A DNA stretch of 64,000 bases from Trichomonas vaginalis G3. Taxonomy: Eukaryota > Parabasalia > Trichomonadida > Trichomonadidae. The stretch is taken from the NCBI RefSeq assembly GCF_026262505.1, contig NC_067205.1, forward strand, positions 22,415,585 to 22,479,584, read 5' to 3'. Each line of letters starts with the position of its first letter. The first letter of the stretch is position 1. A program made the translations under genes and the position numbers. Of this stretch, positions 20,401 through 29,251 are shown one piece after another. Below the pieces are notes generated by a model that saw nothing but the letters and a program-made list of their open reading frames with translations, searched no databases and was not told where the DNA came from.

Positions 20401-20741
20401 ATGAGAAGAAGTTATTGGGTTTAGCAATTGAGAAACAAGGTGATAACATGGTTGCTTTATGTCCTAAGTGTTATACATCATTCAACGGAATGATTGGTGA
20501 AGACTCCTTCAAAAAGATTGCACAAAAAATGAAAGGTGTAAGTTTACGACAAAATAAGCAATTAACACCTAAAAATTATTTGGATATAATAAATGATAAA
20601 GTGATATTTGATGGTCAAAATATTAATTTACAACTTAAAAATGGGTCAATGACTCGCTTAACAATTGGTAAGACTGCATTAACAGGAGCACACACTAAGG
20701 CTGTATGTTGTGAAAATGGATGTTGTATGCCATTTATTTAA
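17478..20741 (+). CDS. Protein-primed family B DNA polymerase with HNH-like module (P1)
   Basis: 1087 residues, the Polinton replicase. An N-terminal Cys-rich patch (CPFC...CEKC, 69-98) may bind zinc. Exonuclease motifs: YITFDFE (Exo I, about 147-151), NIIGFNSGKFD (Exo II, 252-262) and YCNKD (Exo III, 392-396). Polymerase motifs: DFNSLYPS (A, 629-636), KISLNGSYG (B, 813-821) and EGDTDSS (C, 911-917). Between Exo III and motif A, at 502-541, is CKMC, LDRID, then NCQLMCCYCN, the layout of an HNH/treble-clef nuclease. The C-terminus has two more Cys pairs (LCPKCY; CCENGCC). Protein priming is inferred from the Polinton context. P2 keeps the HNH-like module. Looks whole. Confidence 0.9.
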   Translation: MLNVNIDFYYCDPQPEDVDINKVDFPLVESIMIDPEFETVNILLTQSPCGKLHADRITDVEALTGYKVCPFCKEEVYSIRDDPERKNQRRFLKHCEKCKENNGRLIQDVQLQNTQQPYAPHITKQKIYQWLLAHNLQEYYKPTRYYITFDFETLETKEELLLSECATLNAYLKPFMVSSMVKLNDKTYTRNFCLTSSDSFISDWIEFLFSTCSLVAKSNIEQYEELMKSHTLNEKQKEAFKELLDEEFNKVNIIGFNSGKFDLNLILRDLNTAKWKIKSMLGSSSQFKQIIVKKTNVPYELRFIDIRNYIAGGTLDQFTQDFGNNKTRVKSFFPYQFITWENYEEELYKKEPFTQDSFYSALTQETISDSDYQIYLNDAKNFENRLEYFIHYCNKDVEIMIDPIDKIIEETFVYKIDMLHNLSLSSNASMIRYALAYKNFNPNETYPEEENVESSFELTKKYWKYKIESYKKQDEKAERDTKNNVSMDDLQYYHDLILSSKCKMCGKAFTYANKPTLDRIDNEKPHTKENCQLMCCYCNVVKSNKDEDVQRLRINLRNYALKNNLPMTLDSVEAYHILRNGITGGLSNVQHRVNLKGITHINKLSYSPETKTVSNEDTTNIMTHFVGVDFNSLYPSSFSSNPHDFIQYTDHKMYMPGRLNGVIICDTATKKAKALGIIKKKNTLFVAEVKGHIDEKYINDYINFLPIIRNLDIITDEKTIGGFMYNYMKSNNLPVDQKQRKLTQLASTHNQYQPFSSYYLWYLIDRFHFIIDDIQSILTFTKNTCFNEFANEFMNERQKAELEGNKGKSLFCKISLNGSYGYDAMNTQNYAKTKIMNAQKARVACMSNKFKNIREIGEDTYQLMLKDRFYRCETCLQEAFFTLDNAKYWYLVFIYDFMYKCLDVNRFHFIEGDTDSSYWAIAGDQNLPNTQAFQAIVTDKKFYDKNIFKFAPFDFFCFDEKFKPKLKNKAEEKAHEKKLLGLAIEKQGDNMVALCPKCYTSFNGMIGEDSFKKIAQKMKGVSLRQNKQLTPKNYLDIINDKVIFDGQNINLQLKNGSMTRLTIGKTALTGAHTKAVCCENGCCMPFI

Positions 20742-20748
20742 AACACTT

Positions 20749-20768
20749 ATTTTATTTTTATATAAATG
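20749..20768 (+). promoter_or_regulatory. Element start signal: T-rich tract + TATAAATG
   Basis: TTATTTTATTTTTATATAAATG spans the start codon of the next gene. The same arrangement (TTTTTATT, 5-10 bases, then ATAAATG) precedes most P1/P2 genes on both strands and recalls the TAAATG late promoters of large DNA viruses. Confidence 0.5.
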
Positions 20769-22288
20769 AATAGCGTAGATTTAAAAAATTTAATTGATGA
20801 TTTAGTATTTAATCAAAATTTTCTTAATTATTATGAATTAAAAGCATATCTTCAAAAATATAATAACAATATAACGGGTGATGATATGGAATATTATTAT
20901 CCATATTATAAAAATGAAATTTTGAAATATCATAATAAAATAATTTCTGAAATTAAAGACAAAATTAAAAATAATGAATATTCAAAGGGAAAAACTAAAT
21001 CACAACTTAAACAGTTGAAAGATTTCAAAAATAAAGTATTAACAGAAGAAGATATTGATGAATTATATAAAATTATATAATCCCGAGCCGCAAAAGCCAA
21101 AGGAACAAAAACAAAAGGTGCAAAACACCCAGGTTCAGCAGCTCATAAATGATGCACAAGCTTTAATTTATGATTCATTAGTTAAACCACATTCAGCCCG
21201 ACTTTTAAATGAAGATCAACTTTTGGAATTCATCCTTCAACATAAACTCGAAGCGGGAAAGTATATCAAACCTTTATATACAGCATATTTAAAACAAATG
21301 AATAAAATACATCCAGAATTAATGAAGGAAGGAATGAAATCCAAAATCAAAGCAGATAAAATTAAACCACTTGCAACACCAAAACCTCCAACAGTAGTAC
21401 CTCCTCCTCCTTCAGTTAATCCTTCATCATTCACTTTATTATATCCATTTCAAACATTTAAGAAGCAAAAAGATTTTAAAAAGGATTTCAAGATATTAAA
21501 TAAACCAATTGACCCGAAAATTCAACCATTAAAGGAAAAATTTAGTCGCCCTTCATTTGTTCCATATCCATATTCATACGAAATCGATCATCTGGAATAT
21601 TCAAAAGGAAACGTTACTTATTTATTTGCCATTAACATTAACACTAGATATTTATATTGCATTCCGGTGAAAGGGAAAACAGAACAGGAAACAAGAAGAG
21701 CTATACAATACTTACTAGATCATGAAAGAGTAGATAATATCAGGGGTGATGGTGATAAAGGATTTCAGGCAGCTATGGCTCATTATTTCCCACAAATTAA
21801 TTTTTACTTCTCATCCTCTCCATATACGTTTCATAATAAAATAGTTGATGCAGTAATGAGAACTCTTAGAGATGCGTTAGGGGTTAACGGTCAGATATAC
21901 TGGGATGGAAATCATGACTCCATCATACAGCAGTTAGTATATTATTACAATAATACATGGCATAGAACTATTAACATGAAACCAGTGGAAATGAAAAATG
22001 ATATTTCAAAAGAATGGGAATATATTAGAAAGCAAATGGAAAGGTTGAATGATGTTAAACATGAACAAATTAATTCGGGGCTCATGAATTTTAAACAAGG
22101 GGATAAAGTTTTTGATTCATCTCGATTATGGAAAAACTGATAAATCATTGACAAAAAGAAGACGAAGATTTGACACAATAGCTGAATTTGTTAGATATAT
22201 TAACGGCAATGTATTAGTTGAAGTTGACAATAAATTAATAGAAATTCCGATTTATTTTATTACTCCATTATATTTAAATAATATTTAA
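20766..22288 (+). pseudogene. Integrase region of P1 (RVE/DDE type)
   Basis: Retroviral-type integrase of the Polinton. Recognisable in order: a helical charged N-terminal part (to about 21080), a Pro/Lys-rich linker (PPTVVPPPPS), the RNase H-like core with SYEIDHLEYSKGN around 21570, an RGDGDKGFQAAMAHYFP segment, and the helix HNKIVDAVMRTLRDALG, then a basic C-terminal region (RRRRFDTI type) ending in a short beta-rich tail. It would insert the element DNA and make the 6-bp target duplication. The region is not whole in this copy. Confidence 0.8.
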
Positions 22289-22307
22289 TTTTTTTATTTC
22301 GTAAGAA

Positions 22308-22571
22308 ATGAGTGACAACAAAGCAGTCAAGAGTCCAGACGATGAATATAAAAAGAAACTAAACAGAATTAAATCAAAAATATGTTATTACAAAAAGAAG
22401 CCGCAATGTGGTGGGGTTGAAAACGATGAAGAAATAATCGAAAAATTAGAAACTTGCCGTTCAATCCTTAAACTGAGTGAAGCAAAAATAAAAGAATTTA
22501 ATAGAATAAATAAATTGATTGGAAGAGATGAATTTAATAAAGATGAATTTTTAAACTCTATCCAAATTTAA
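22308..22571 (+). CDS. P1 small Lys-rich protein
   Basis: 87 residues, strongly basic, helical, with a YKKKLNRIKSKICYYKKKPQCGG segment. P2 has the same gene at 49585-49857. No fold recognised. It ends a few bases into the convergent small gene below. Confidence 0.55.
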   Translation: MSDNKAVKSPDDEYKKKLNRIKSKICYYKKKPQCGGVENDEEIIEKLETCRSILKLSEAKIKEFNRINKLIGRDEFNKDEFLNSIQI

Positions 22572-22732
22572 TTTTTATTCCTCTTCGACAACATCTCTCT
22601 TTCCATCATTACTGCATAACCGCATTTTCTCAGTTTTAGTGGTTTGTTATTTTTAGCAAGTTCTCGCATCATTTTTATCATTTCCTCCCTTGTTATGATT
22701 CGTGGTAAATTTTGAGCTTGTGGGGTATTCAT
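22568..22732 (-). CDS. P1 small conserved protein (MNTPQAQNLPRIITREEM...)
   Basis: 54 codons on the opposite strand, overlapping the last bases of the preceding gene. The sequence is shared with P2 (49416-49590) in its first 45 residues. A helix with Arg/Lys and the ending CGYAVMMER make it look like a small DNA- or RNA-binding peptide, but nothing is recognised. The ATG has the TTTTTATCATAAATG context. Confidence 0.5.
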   Translation of the reverse strand: MNTPQAQNLPRIITREEMIKMMRELAKNNKPLKLRKCGYAVMMEREMLSKRNKN

Positions 22733-22860
22733 TTATGATAAAAATAAAAATTTAAATTATGCCGTTCTAAAGTTTGTGACAACATGACATTTAGACAACA
22801 ACACAGGAAATATGATGCAGTCAAAAAATAACGTTAGTTTTATTTTTTCAACTTTTTATC

Positions 22861-23541
22861 TTGTATGTAAGAACAGAAATGTCAGTCGAAGCAAAAACGT
22901 TCACGAACAAATCTAATGGCGAAACATTCACAAAAGGCACTTATAATGGTATTGAAGTCTTACGTAGAGACAAGGATGGTTATATAAATGCAACAAAGAT
23001 GGCAAGAGAAGCAGGAAAGTTAAACCATTTAAACAGATTTCTCAATAGTGCTAAAATGCAGGAAATTCTTGAGTTTTGGATGAACGAATACGGTGGAGCC
23101 AAAAGTGGCTCAACCTCAAAACAAGCATTTTATGAGCTTACAAAGGGTGTTATGAATGAATTCAAAGGTATTTACATACATCCTGACCTCGTTCATTTTG
23201 TTGCTGAATGGTGCTCTGTAAAGTATGCATTTTATGTCAAAGATATTATGGACTCCATAGACAAGAAAGTTCATGAGAAATTAGATGAAGAAGAACTTGA
23301 AGATACAGTGAAGAATGCTAAACCTTTGTTCGAACAAGAAGTTGGAAAAATGTGCGAAAAACAATTAGAACATGAACGTGAGATATGTTATGGTTATAGA
23401 GATTCTCCATACGAACTAGACCAATGGGAACAAGAAGATTTAAAGAGAGAATTTAGAGAATATGAACTCGCTAAGATAGCATTAGAAGCTGCAGAAAAGA
23501 AGTTAAAAGTTTGGGGTCGTTTTGTAAAAAAAATATTGTGA
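22861..23541 (+). CDS. KilA-N domain protein 1
   Basis: 226 residues (or 220 from the Met at 22879, which I find equally likely). KilA-N is a DNA-binding domain of phages and large DNA viruses. Residues about 26-45 are GTYNGIEVLRRDKDGYINAT, the family signature. The core (46-140: KMAREAGKLNHLNRFLNS ... IHPDLVHFVAEWCSVKYAFYVKD) completes the domain with the usual hPxLhxxhAxWxSxxaxxxV end. The C-terminal 85 residues are acidic and helical. The flanks are the same at DNA level as in the second copy, but the core is entirely different. Probably a regulator of the element. Confidence 0.85.
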   Translation: MYVRTEMSVEAKTFTNKSNGETFTKGTYNGIEVLRRDKDGYINATKMAREAGKLNHLNRFLNSAKMQEILEFWMNEYGGAKSGSTSKQAFYELTKGVMNEFKGIYIHPDLVHFVAEWCSVKYAFYVKDIMDSIDKKVHEKLDEEELEDTVKNAKPLFEQEVGKMCEKQLEHEREICYGYRDSPYELDQWEQEDLKREFREYELAKIALEAAEKKLKVWGRFVKKIL

Positions 23542-23626
23542 GTAAATGAACCATTTATTTTTATTGAATTCACCAAAAATAATTTTTAGGGTAGATGGTT
23601 AGATCTAACTTCTCTGAAAAAAATGA

Positions 23627-24330
23627 GACAACATGACATTTAGACAACAACACGAGAGGAAGGTAGTTATGACTTATTTTTGAAGAACTGAAGGTGTCAC
23701 CATGTCACCATGTGTCACCAGGTCATTTAACTTCTCTGAAAAAATGAGACAACATGACATTTAGACAACAACACAGGAGGAAGGTAGTTATGACTTATTT
23801 TTGAAGAACTGAGGGTGTCACCATGTCACCATGTTGACGACATGACATTGTGTCAACAACACAGGAGGAAGGCAGTTATGACTTATTTTTGAAGAACTGA
23901 GGGTGTCACCATGTCACCATGTGTCACCAGGTCATTTAACTTCTCTGAAAAAATGAGACAACATGACATTTAGACAACATCATAGGAGGAAGGCAGTTAT
24001 GACTTATTTTTGAAGAACTGAAGGTGTCACCATGTCACCATGTGTCACCAGGTCATTTAACTTCTCTGAAAAAATGAGACAACATGACATTTAGACAACA
24101 TCATAGGAGGAAGGCAGTTATGACTTATTTTTGAAGAACTCAAGGTGTCACCATGTCACCATGTTGACAACATGACATTGTGTCAACAACACAGGAGGAA
24201 GGCAGTTATGACTTATTTTTGAAGAACTGAAGGTGTCACCATGTCACCATGTGTCACCAGGTCATTTAACTTCTCTGAAAAAATGAGACAACATGACATT
24301 TAGACAACAACACAGGAAATATGATGCAGT
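23627..24330 (+). repeat. Tandem array 1 of 121/88-bp units
   Basis: Units begin with GACAACATGACATT at 23627, 23748, 23836 (variant GACGACATG), 23957, 24078, 24166 and 24287, so spacings are 121, 88, 121, 121, 88 and 121 bp. Each unit carries aggaaggcagttatgactta and a run of GTCACCATG motifs. The long unit has an extra 33 bp ending in the CTTCTCTGAAAAAATGA segment. Copies are near identical. Confidence 0.85.
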
Positions 24331-24369
24331 CAAAAAATAACGTTAGTTTTATTTTTTCAACTTTTTATC

Positions 24370-25050
24370 TTGTATGTAAGAACAGAAATGTCAGTCGAAG
24401 CAAAAACGTTCACGAACAAATCTAATGGCGAAACATTCACAAAAGGCACTTATAATGGTATTGAAGTCTTACGTAGAGACAAGGATGGTTATATAAATGC
24501 AACAAATATGTGTCAGCAGTTTAGGAAAGACTTTAGAAAGTTGTTGGAAAATAAGTCCTGGGAAGAGTATTATAAGGCATTTTGTGAAGAATATAGCAAC
24601 CGCCGGAATTCCGGCGGTTGGTTTTTATACAAAATTCATGCAGGAATTCCTGATGAAATCAAACAGGTTAGAGGAACGTATGCAGACCCGAGACTTCTAA
24701 ACTATATAGCAATGTGGGCTTCTCCAAAATATTGTATAGCAGTTGGAAAAATTATGGACTCCATAGACAAGAAAGTTCATGAGAAATTAGATGAAGAAGA
24801 ACTTGAAGATACAGTGAAGAATGCTAAACCTTTGTTCGAACAAGAAGTTGGAAAAATGTGCGAAAAACAATTAGAACATGAACGTGAGATATGTTATGGT
24901 TATAGAGATTCTCCATACGAACTAGACCAATGGGAACAAGAAGATTTAAAGAGAGAATTTAGAGAATATGAACTCGCTAAGATAGCATTAGAAGCTGCAG
25001 AAAAGAAGTTAAAAGTTTGGGGTCGTTTTGTACAAAAATATTGTGAGTAA
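24370..25050 (+). CDS. KilA-N domain protein 2
   Basis: 226 residues. Leader DNA, N-terminal 46 codons and the C-terminal 86 codons match gene 1 almost base for base, even into the 3' flank. The core (NMCQQFRKDFRKLLENK ... GTYADPRLLNYIAMWASPKYCIAVGK) is a different KilA-N core of about the same length. Since DNA specificity sits in this core, the two proteins should read different operators while sharing the same partner/oligomer part. The core contains a 24-bp perfect palindrome at 24597. Confidence 0.85.
   Translation: MYVRTEMSVEAKTFTNKSNGETFTKGTYNGIEVLRRDKDGYINATNMCQQFRKDFRKLLENKSWEEYYKAFCEEYSNRRNSGGWFLYKIHAGIPDEIKQVRGTYADPRLLNYIAMWASPKYCIAVGKIMDSIDKKVHEKLDEEELEDTVKNAKPLFEQEVGKMCEKQLEHEREICYGYRDSPYELDQWEQEDLKREFREYELAKIALEAAEKKLKVWGRFVQKYCE
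24597..24620. repeat. 24-bp perfect GC-rich palindrome
   Basis: Arms CAACCGCCGG and CCGGCGGTTG around AATT, inside the swapped core of KilA-N gene 2 (encoding NRRNSGGW). Strikingly GC-rich against its surroundings; kin to the GC mini-hairpins or an operator-like site. Confidence 0.75.
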
Positions 25051-25130
25051 ATGAACCATTTATTTTTATTGAATTCACCAAAAATAATTTTTAGGGTAGA
25101 TGGTTAGATCTAACTTCTCTGAAAAAATGA

Positions 25131-26000
25131 GACAACATGACATTTAGACAACATCATAGGAGGAAGGCAATAATGACTTATTTTTGAAGAACTGAAGGTG
25201 TCACCAGGTTGTCATGTTGACGACATGACATTGTGTCAACAACACGAGAGGAAGGCAATAATGACTTATTTTTGAAGAACTGAAGGTGTCACCATGTCAC
25301 CATGTGTCACCAGGTCATTTAACTTCTTTAAAAAATAGTGACAACATGACATTTAGACAACATCATAGGAGGAAGGCAATAATGACTTATTTTTGAAGAA
25401 CTGAAGGTGTCACCATGTCACCATGTTGACAACATGACATTGTGTCAACAACACAGGAGGAAGGCAGTTATGACTTATTTTTGAAGAACTGAAGGTGTCA
25501 CCAGGTCACCATGTGTCACCAGGTCATTTAACTTCTCTGAAAAAATGAGACAACATGACATTTAGACAACATCATAGGAGGAAGGCAGTTATGACTTATT
25601 TTTGAAGAACTGAAGGTGTCACCATGTCACCATGTTGACGACATGACATTGTGTCAACAACACAGGAGGAAGGCAATAATGACTTATTTTTGAAGAACTC
25701 AAGGTGTCACCAGGTCACCATGTGTCACCAGGTCATTTAACTTCTTTAAAAAATGAGACAACATGACATTTAGACAACATCATAGGAGGAAGGCAATAAT
25801 GACTTATTTTTGAAGAACTCAAGGTGTCACCAGGTTGTCATGTTGACGACATGACATTGTGTCAACAACACGAGAGGAAGGCAATAATGACTTATTTTTG
25901 AAGAACTGAAGGTGTCACCATGTCACCATGTGTCACCAGGTCATTTAACTTCTTTAAAAAATAGTGACAACATGACATTTTGACAACAGTGACGGAAATA
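25131..26000 (+). repeat. Tandem array 2 of 88/121-bp units (209-bp dimer)
   Basis: Unit starts at 25131, 25219, 25340, 25428, 25549, 25637, 25757, 25845 and 25966: spacings alternate 88 and 120-121 strictly, so the real period is a 209-bp dimer. It ends directly upstream of the primase gene, with the last copy running into the leader. Confidence 0.85.
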
Positions 26001-26061
26001 TGATGCAGCCCAAAAATAAGGTTAGTTTTAAAATTATTTTTATTTTTTTATTCCTATATAA

Positions 26062-27171
26062 ATGACAGCAACAAACAACAACAACAACTTTATCGTTTCT
26101 GATGAAAAAGTTATTGATTCATTAGTTGAGGAATTAGTTGTGGCAGAAACTAAAACCCTCAACGAAAGAATTGGTGAAAATAAGATTGATCTACATAACT
26201 ACCTCAAACATGATGGAGGAAGAGGAAGGAAAACTGGTACAGCTTTATTAGTAAATAAAATTTCAAATTTAACGATTATAGATGTTGATATCAATAAATC
26301 GTACAATGATGAACTTAAAGAAACAGTTAGAAAAGATATTTTATCAAAACTTTCGGATAAAGATGTTATCGTTAAAACCGCATCAGGAGGTCTTCACATT
26401 TATTGCAACACTAATTTCTTCTATTCAACCTCGAACAGAATGATTAAATGTTATTCCTGCAATGATTATGATATTGACATAATGACTTCTATGGATGATT
26501 CAAAGCGTTCTTTAGTGGTTATGGCTGATTCAAGAGTTCGCAAGAATGCAACAGAACTAATCAATACATACTCATTCATTCGTGGAAGTTATGATTCAAC
26601 ATTAACCAGAACAGTGAATGATATATTAAATGATTTGAATATTAAGGTAAGAGTTGAACAAAAGAACGAAGAAATAAAGACTATCATGAATGAAGACAAA
26701 GATGTAAACATTGACGATAAACTTGCCCAGAGCATAGTTGATGGCATCTGTGATTTTGAAGTACATAATGACGGCGGAAACATGAATTTAGAAAAAGAAG
26801 TTACATTATTCACACTGTTTCAAGCTATTAATTCGTTACCTAATCATTTAATTAATGAAGCATACGACAACGTTTATAACTTCTGCAGTTTAACAGAAAA
26901 TGCAAAAAGTAATTTTGAAAAAGCACGTGATAGATATGCACATTTAATGACTTCTCCATTTGTTTTGGTAAAGATTCTAAAACTATATCAAAAGGAATAT
27001 TATGATGAATACGTTTTGCCTTTATTACGTAAGCCAAAAATAACATTTGATATCAAACTTGATGACTCGTTTTTGATAACAGATATTAGACGCAAGGCTG
27101 AAAATCATCAGTATAAAAACAGTTCTGAAGTAATTGAGGATTTATCACGTGTCATTCGTGATAGATTGTGA
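26062..27171 (+). CDS. Archaeo-eukaryotic primase/PrimPol-like protein
   Basis: 369 residues. Motif I LTIIDVDINK (D-x-D, metal binding, about residues 73-82), motif II TASGGLHIYC (about 111-120, the S-G-x-H nucleotide-binding motif) and motif III DIDIMT (about 138-143) are all in place and correctly ordered for an AEP primase of the bifunctional primase-polymerase type. The C-terminal half is helical without a recognised domain. It would lay primers or copy DNA for the module, paired with the helicase that follows on the same strand 40 bp later. Start context TTTTTATTCCTATATAAATG. Looks whole. Confidence 0.82.
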   Translation: MTATNNNNNFIVSDEKVIDSLVEELVVAETKTLNERIGENKIDLHNYLKHDGGRGRKTGTALLVNKISNLTIIDVDINKSYNDELKETVRKDILSKLSDKDVIVKTASGGLHIYCNTNFFYSTSNRMIKCYSCNDYDIDIMTSMDDSKRSLVVMADSRVRKNATELINTYSFIRGSYDSTLTRTVNDILNDLNIKVRVEQKNEEIKTIMNEDKDVNIDDKLAQSIVDGICDFEVHNDGGNMNLEKEVTLFTLFQAINSLPNHLINEAYDNVYNFCSLTENAKSNFEKARDRYAHLMTSPFVLVKILKLYQKEYYDEYVLPLLRKPKITFDIKLDDSFLITDIRRKAENHQYKNSSEVIEDLSRVIRDRL

Positions 27172-27213
27172 AACAAATATTTCATTCAAAAAGACTATAA
27201 TATTCATGATAAA

Positions 27214-28366
27214 ATGAATCAAATATCATTCGTTCTTCAATCAAACATGAAAGAGTCACTCAAAATGATTAAATTATTTAAAGAAGAAGGTAAAACCATA
27301 ACAGCATGGGACGTACTACTAAATCAATTGTCTTCATTAACCGTTAAGGGTGTTTGCTTTAAATCTGATTCCCCAGATGTTTTCTCAACGTTTCAAGGTT
27401 ATAAATACAACATTCTCGAAAAAGTAGATTACTCAAAAATTGAGATGTTTATGAATTTCATTAAAGAAGTCATTTGTGATAATAACGATGAAGTGTATAA
27501 ATACCTTCTCGGTTGGATTGCATCAATGATTCAACATCCTGGAATCAAGAATGAAACAGCAATTATTTTGAAAGGACTTCAGGGAACAGGCAAAAACAGA
27601 TTTACAGACATTATTTCTGAACTTCTCGCTGGTTATTCATGTAAAAACATTACTGAAATAGGTGAGTTAACGGGTAATTTCAATTCAGTAGTTGAGAATA
27701 AAATGTTTCTTGTACTTAATGAACTCAAGAATGTTGGTGAAGACAGACTCGCAAACTTCAACGCTTTGAAATCAATTATAACGGATAATGAGATTAGAAT
27801 TAATGAAAAGAATCAACCCAGAAGAACTGCTCAGAATGTTGCCAATTTTATTTTCGTAACTAATAACGTTTACCCTGTCAAAATTGAAGTTGGAGACAGA
27901 AGATATGTAGTTTTAAGAATGGTAAATTAAGGGTCAATTTGATTACTTCAAGAATTTAATGGATTCATGCACAAAGGAATTTTATGATAATTTACTAACA
28001 TATTTTATCAATTACGACCTTTCATCATTTAATGTACGAATCATTCCGATGACTGAAGCCAAACAAGATTTAATTGAATTATCAACAAATCCTTTAGATG
28101 TATGGATAAATACACATTATGATGAATTGTGTGCAGGTATGACGTGTAAAAATGCTCTATTCTGCAAACCATCAGACATGAAAGACAAGAATTTTCAAAT
28201 GAGCATTAAGGATAAATGTGATAGGAAACAAATAAGAATAGATGGTAAACAAACATGGTATTATGTTTTGAAAGAAGAAATGAAAGGATTATATAAACAG
28301 GTTGAACTAAACGATAATGAGGAATCATTTACTGACGATGAAATACCTGTAAATGAGGCAGTATAA
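27214..28366 (+). pseudogene. SF3/D5-like helicase region
   Basis: Superfamily 3 replicative helicase of the D5/phage type. Visible: the pre-ATPase segment, Walker A GLQGTGKNR, Walker B region MFLVLNEL, and the motif C/sensor NFIFVTNN, then an arginine-bearing GDRRY segment; a helical C-terminal region follows. AEP primase plus SF3 helicase is the standard replication pair of poxvirus-, mimivirus- and plasmid-like replicons. The region is not whole. Confidence 0.8.
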
Positions 28367-28385
28367 AGTATGATTGGAATTTATT

Positions 28386-29070
28386 TTTGCTTTCCTCCTA
28401 TGATGTTGTCTAAATGTCATGTTGTCTCATTTTTTCAGAGAAGTTAAATGACCTGGTGACACATGGTGACCTGGTGACACCTTGAGTTCTTCAAAAATAA
28501 GTCATTATTGCCTTCCTCCTGTGTTGTTGACACAATGTCATGTTGTCAACATGGTGACATGGTGACACCTTCAGTTCTTCAAAAATAAGTCATAACTGCC
28601 TTCCTCCTATGATGTTGTCTAAATGTCATGTTGTCTCATTTTTTCAGAGAAGTTAAATGACCTGGTGACACATGGTGACATGGTGACACCCTCAGTTCTT
28701 CAAAAATAAGTCATAACTGCCTTCCTCCTATGATGTTGACACAATGTCATGTTGTCAACATGGTGACATGGTGACACCTTCAGTTCTTCAAAAATAAGTC
28801 ATAACTGCCTTCCTCCTATGATGTTGTCTAAATGTCATGTTGTCTCATTTTTTCAGAGAAGTTAAATGACCTGGTGACACATGGTGACATGGTGACACCT
28901 TCAGTTCTTCAAAAATAAGTCATAACTGCCTTCCTCCTGTGTTGTTGACACAATGTCATGTTGTCAACATGGTGACATGGTGACACCTTCAGTTCTTCAA
29001 AAATAAGTCATAACTGCCTTCCTCCTATGATGTTGTCTAAATGTCATGTTGTCTCATTTTCAAAAAGATG
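28386..29070 (-). repeat. Tandem array 3, inverted relative to arrays 1 and 2
   Basis: The same 88/121-bp units read on the minus strand (aggtgtcac..., ttcaaaaataagtcat, cttcctcctatgatgttg). About six units. Together with arrays 1 and 2 it brackets the primase-helicase genes as an inverted repeat. Confidence 0.85.
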
Positions 29071-29078
29071 TTAATTAA

Positions 29079-29110
29079 CCGAGTGACCGAGTGACCGAGT
29101 GACCGAGTGA
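29079..29110. repeat. 8-bp microsatellite, CCGAGTGA x4
   Basis: Four exact tandem copies at the outer end of array 3, where the long repeats decay. Confidence 0.85.
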
Positions 29111-29251
29111 CCCCTCATATATTCAAAAATAAGTCATTATTGAATAACCTAAAAACCATTAACGTAAACATTAACGATAAAATTTATTTCTGCAGTTCAT
29201 CCATTACTTCATTACCTAATTAATTACAGACATAAAATATATTTAGTTCAT

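Larger units (their letters stand above)
22777..29160. mobile_element. Nested primase-helicase/KilA-N module inside P1
   Basis: A segment of about 6.4 kb absent from the matching place in P2, where the small gene at 49416 is separated from the fibre gene by only about 130 bp. It holds two KilA-N genes, an AEP primase, an SF3-type helicase and three arrays of 88/121-bp repeats. The arrays on the left run in one direction (23627-24330 and 25131-26000) and the one on the right (28386-29070) runs inverted, so the module is bracketed by inverted repeat arrays. It could be a separate replicon inserted into P1 or an ancestral part lost from P2; I cannot decide. Partly broken. Confidence 0.65.

Noticed and set aside
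23627-26000. CRISPR-like array
   Set aside because: Units are 88 or 121 bp of near-identical sequence without unique spacers, and the genome is eukaryotic; it is a tandem repeat.
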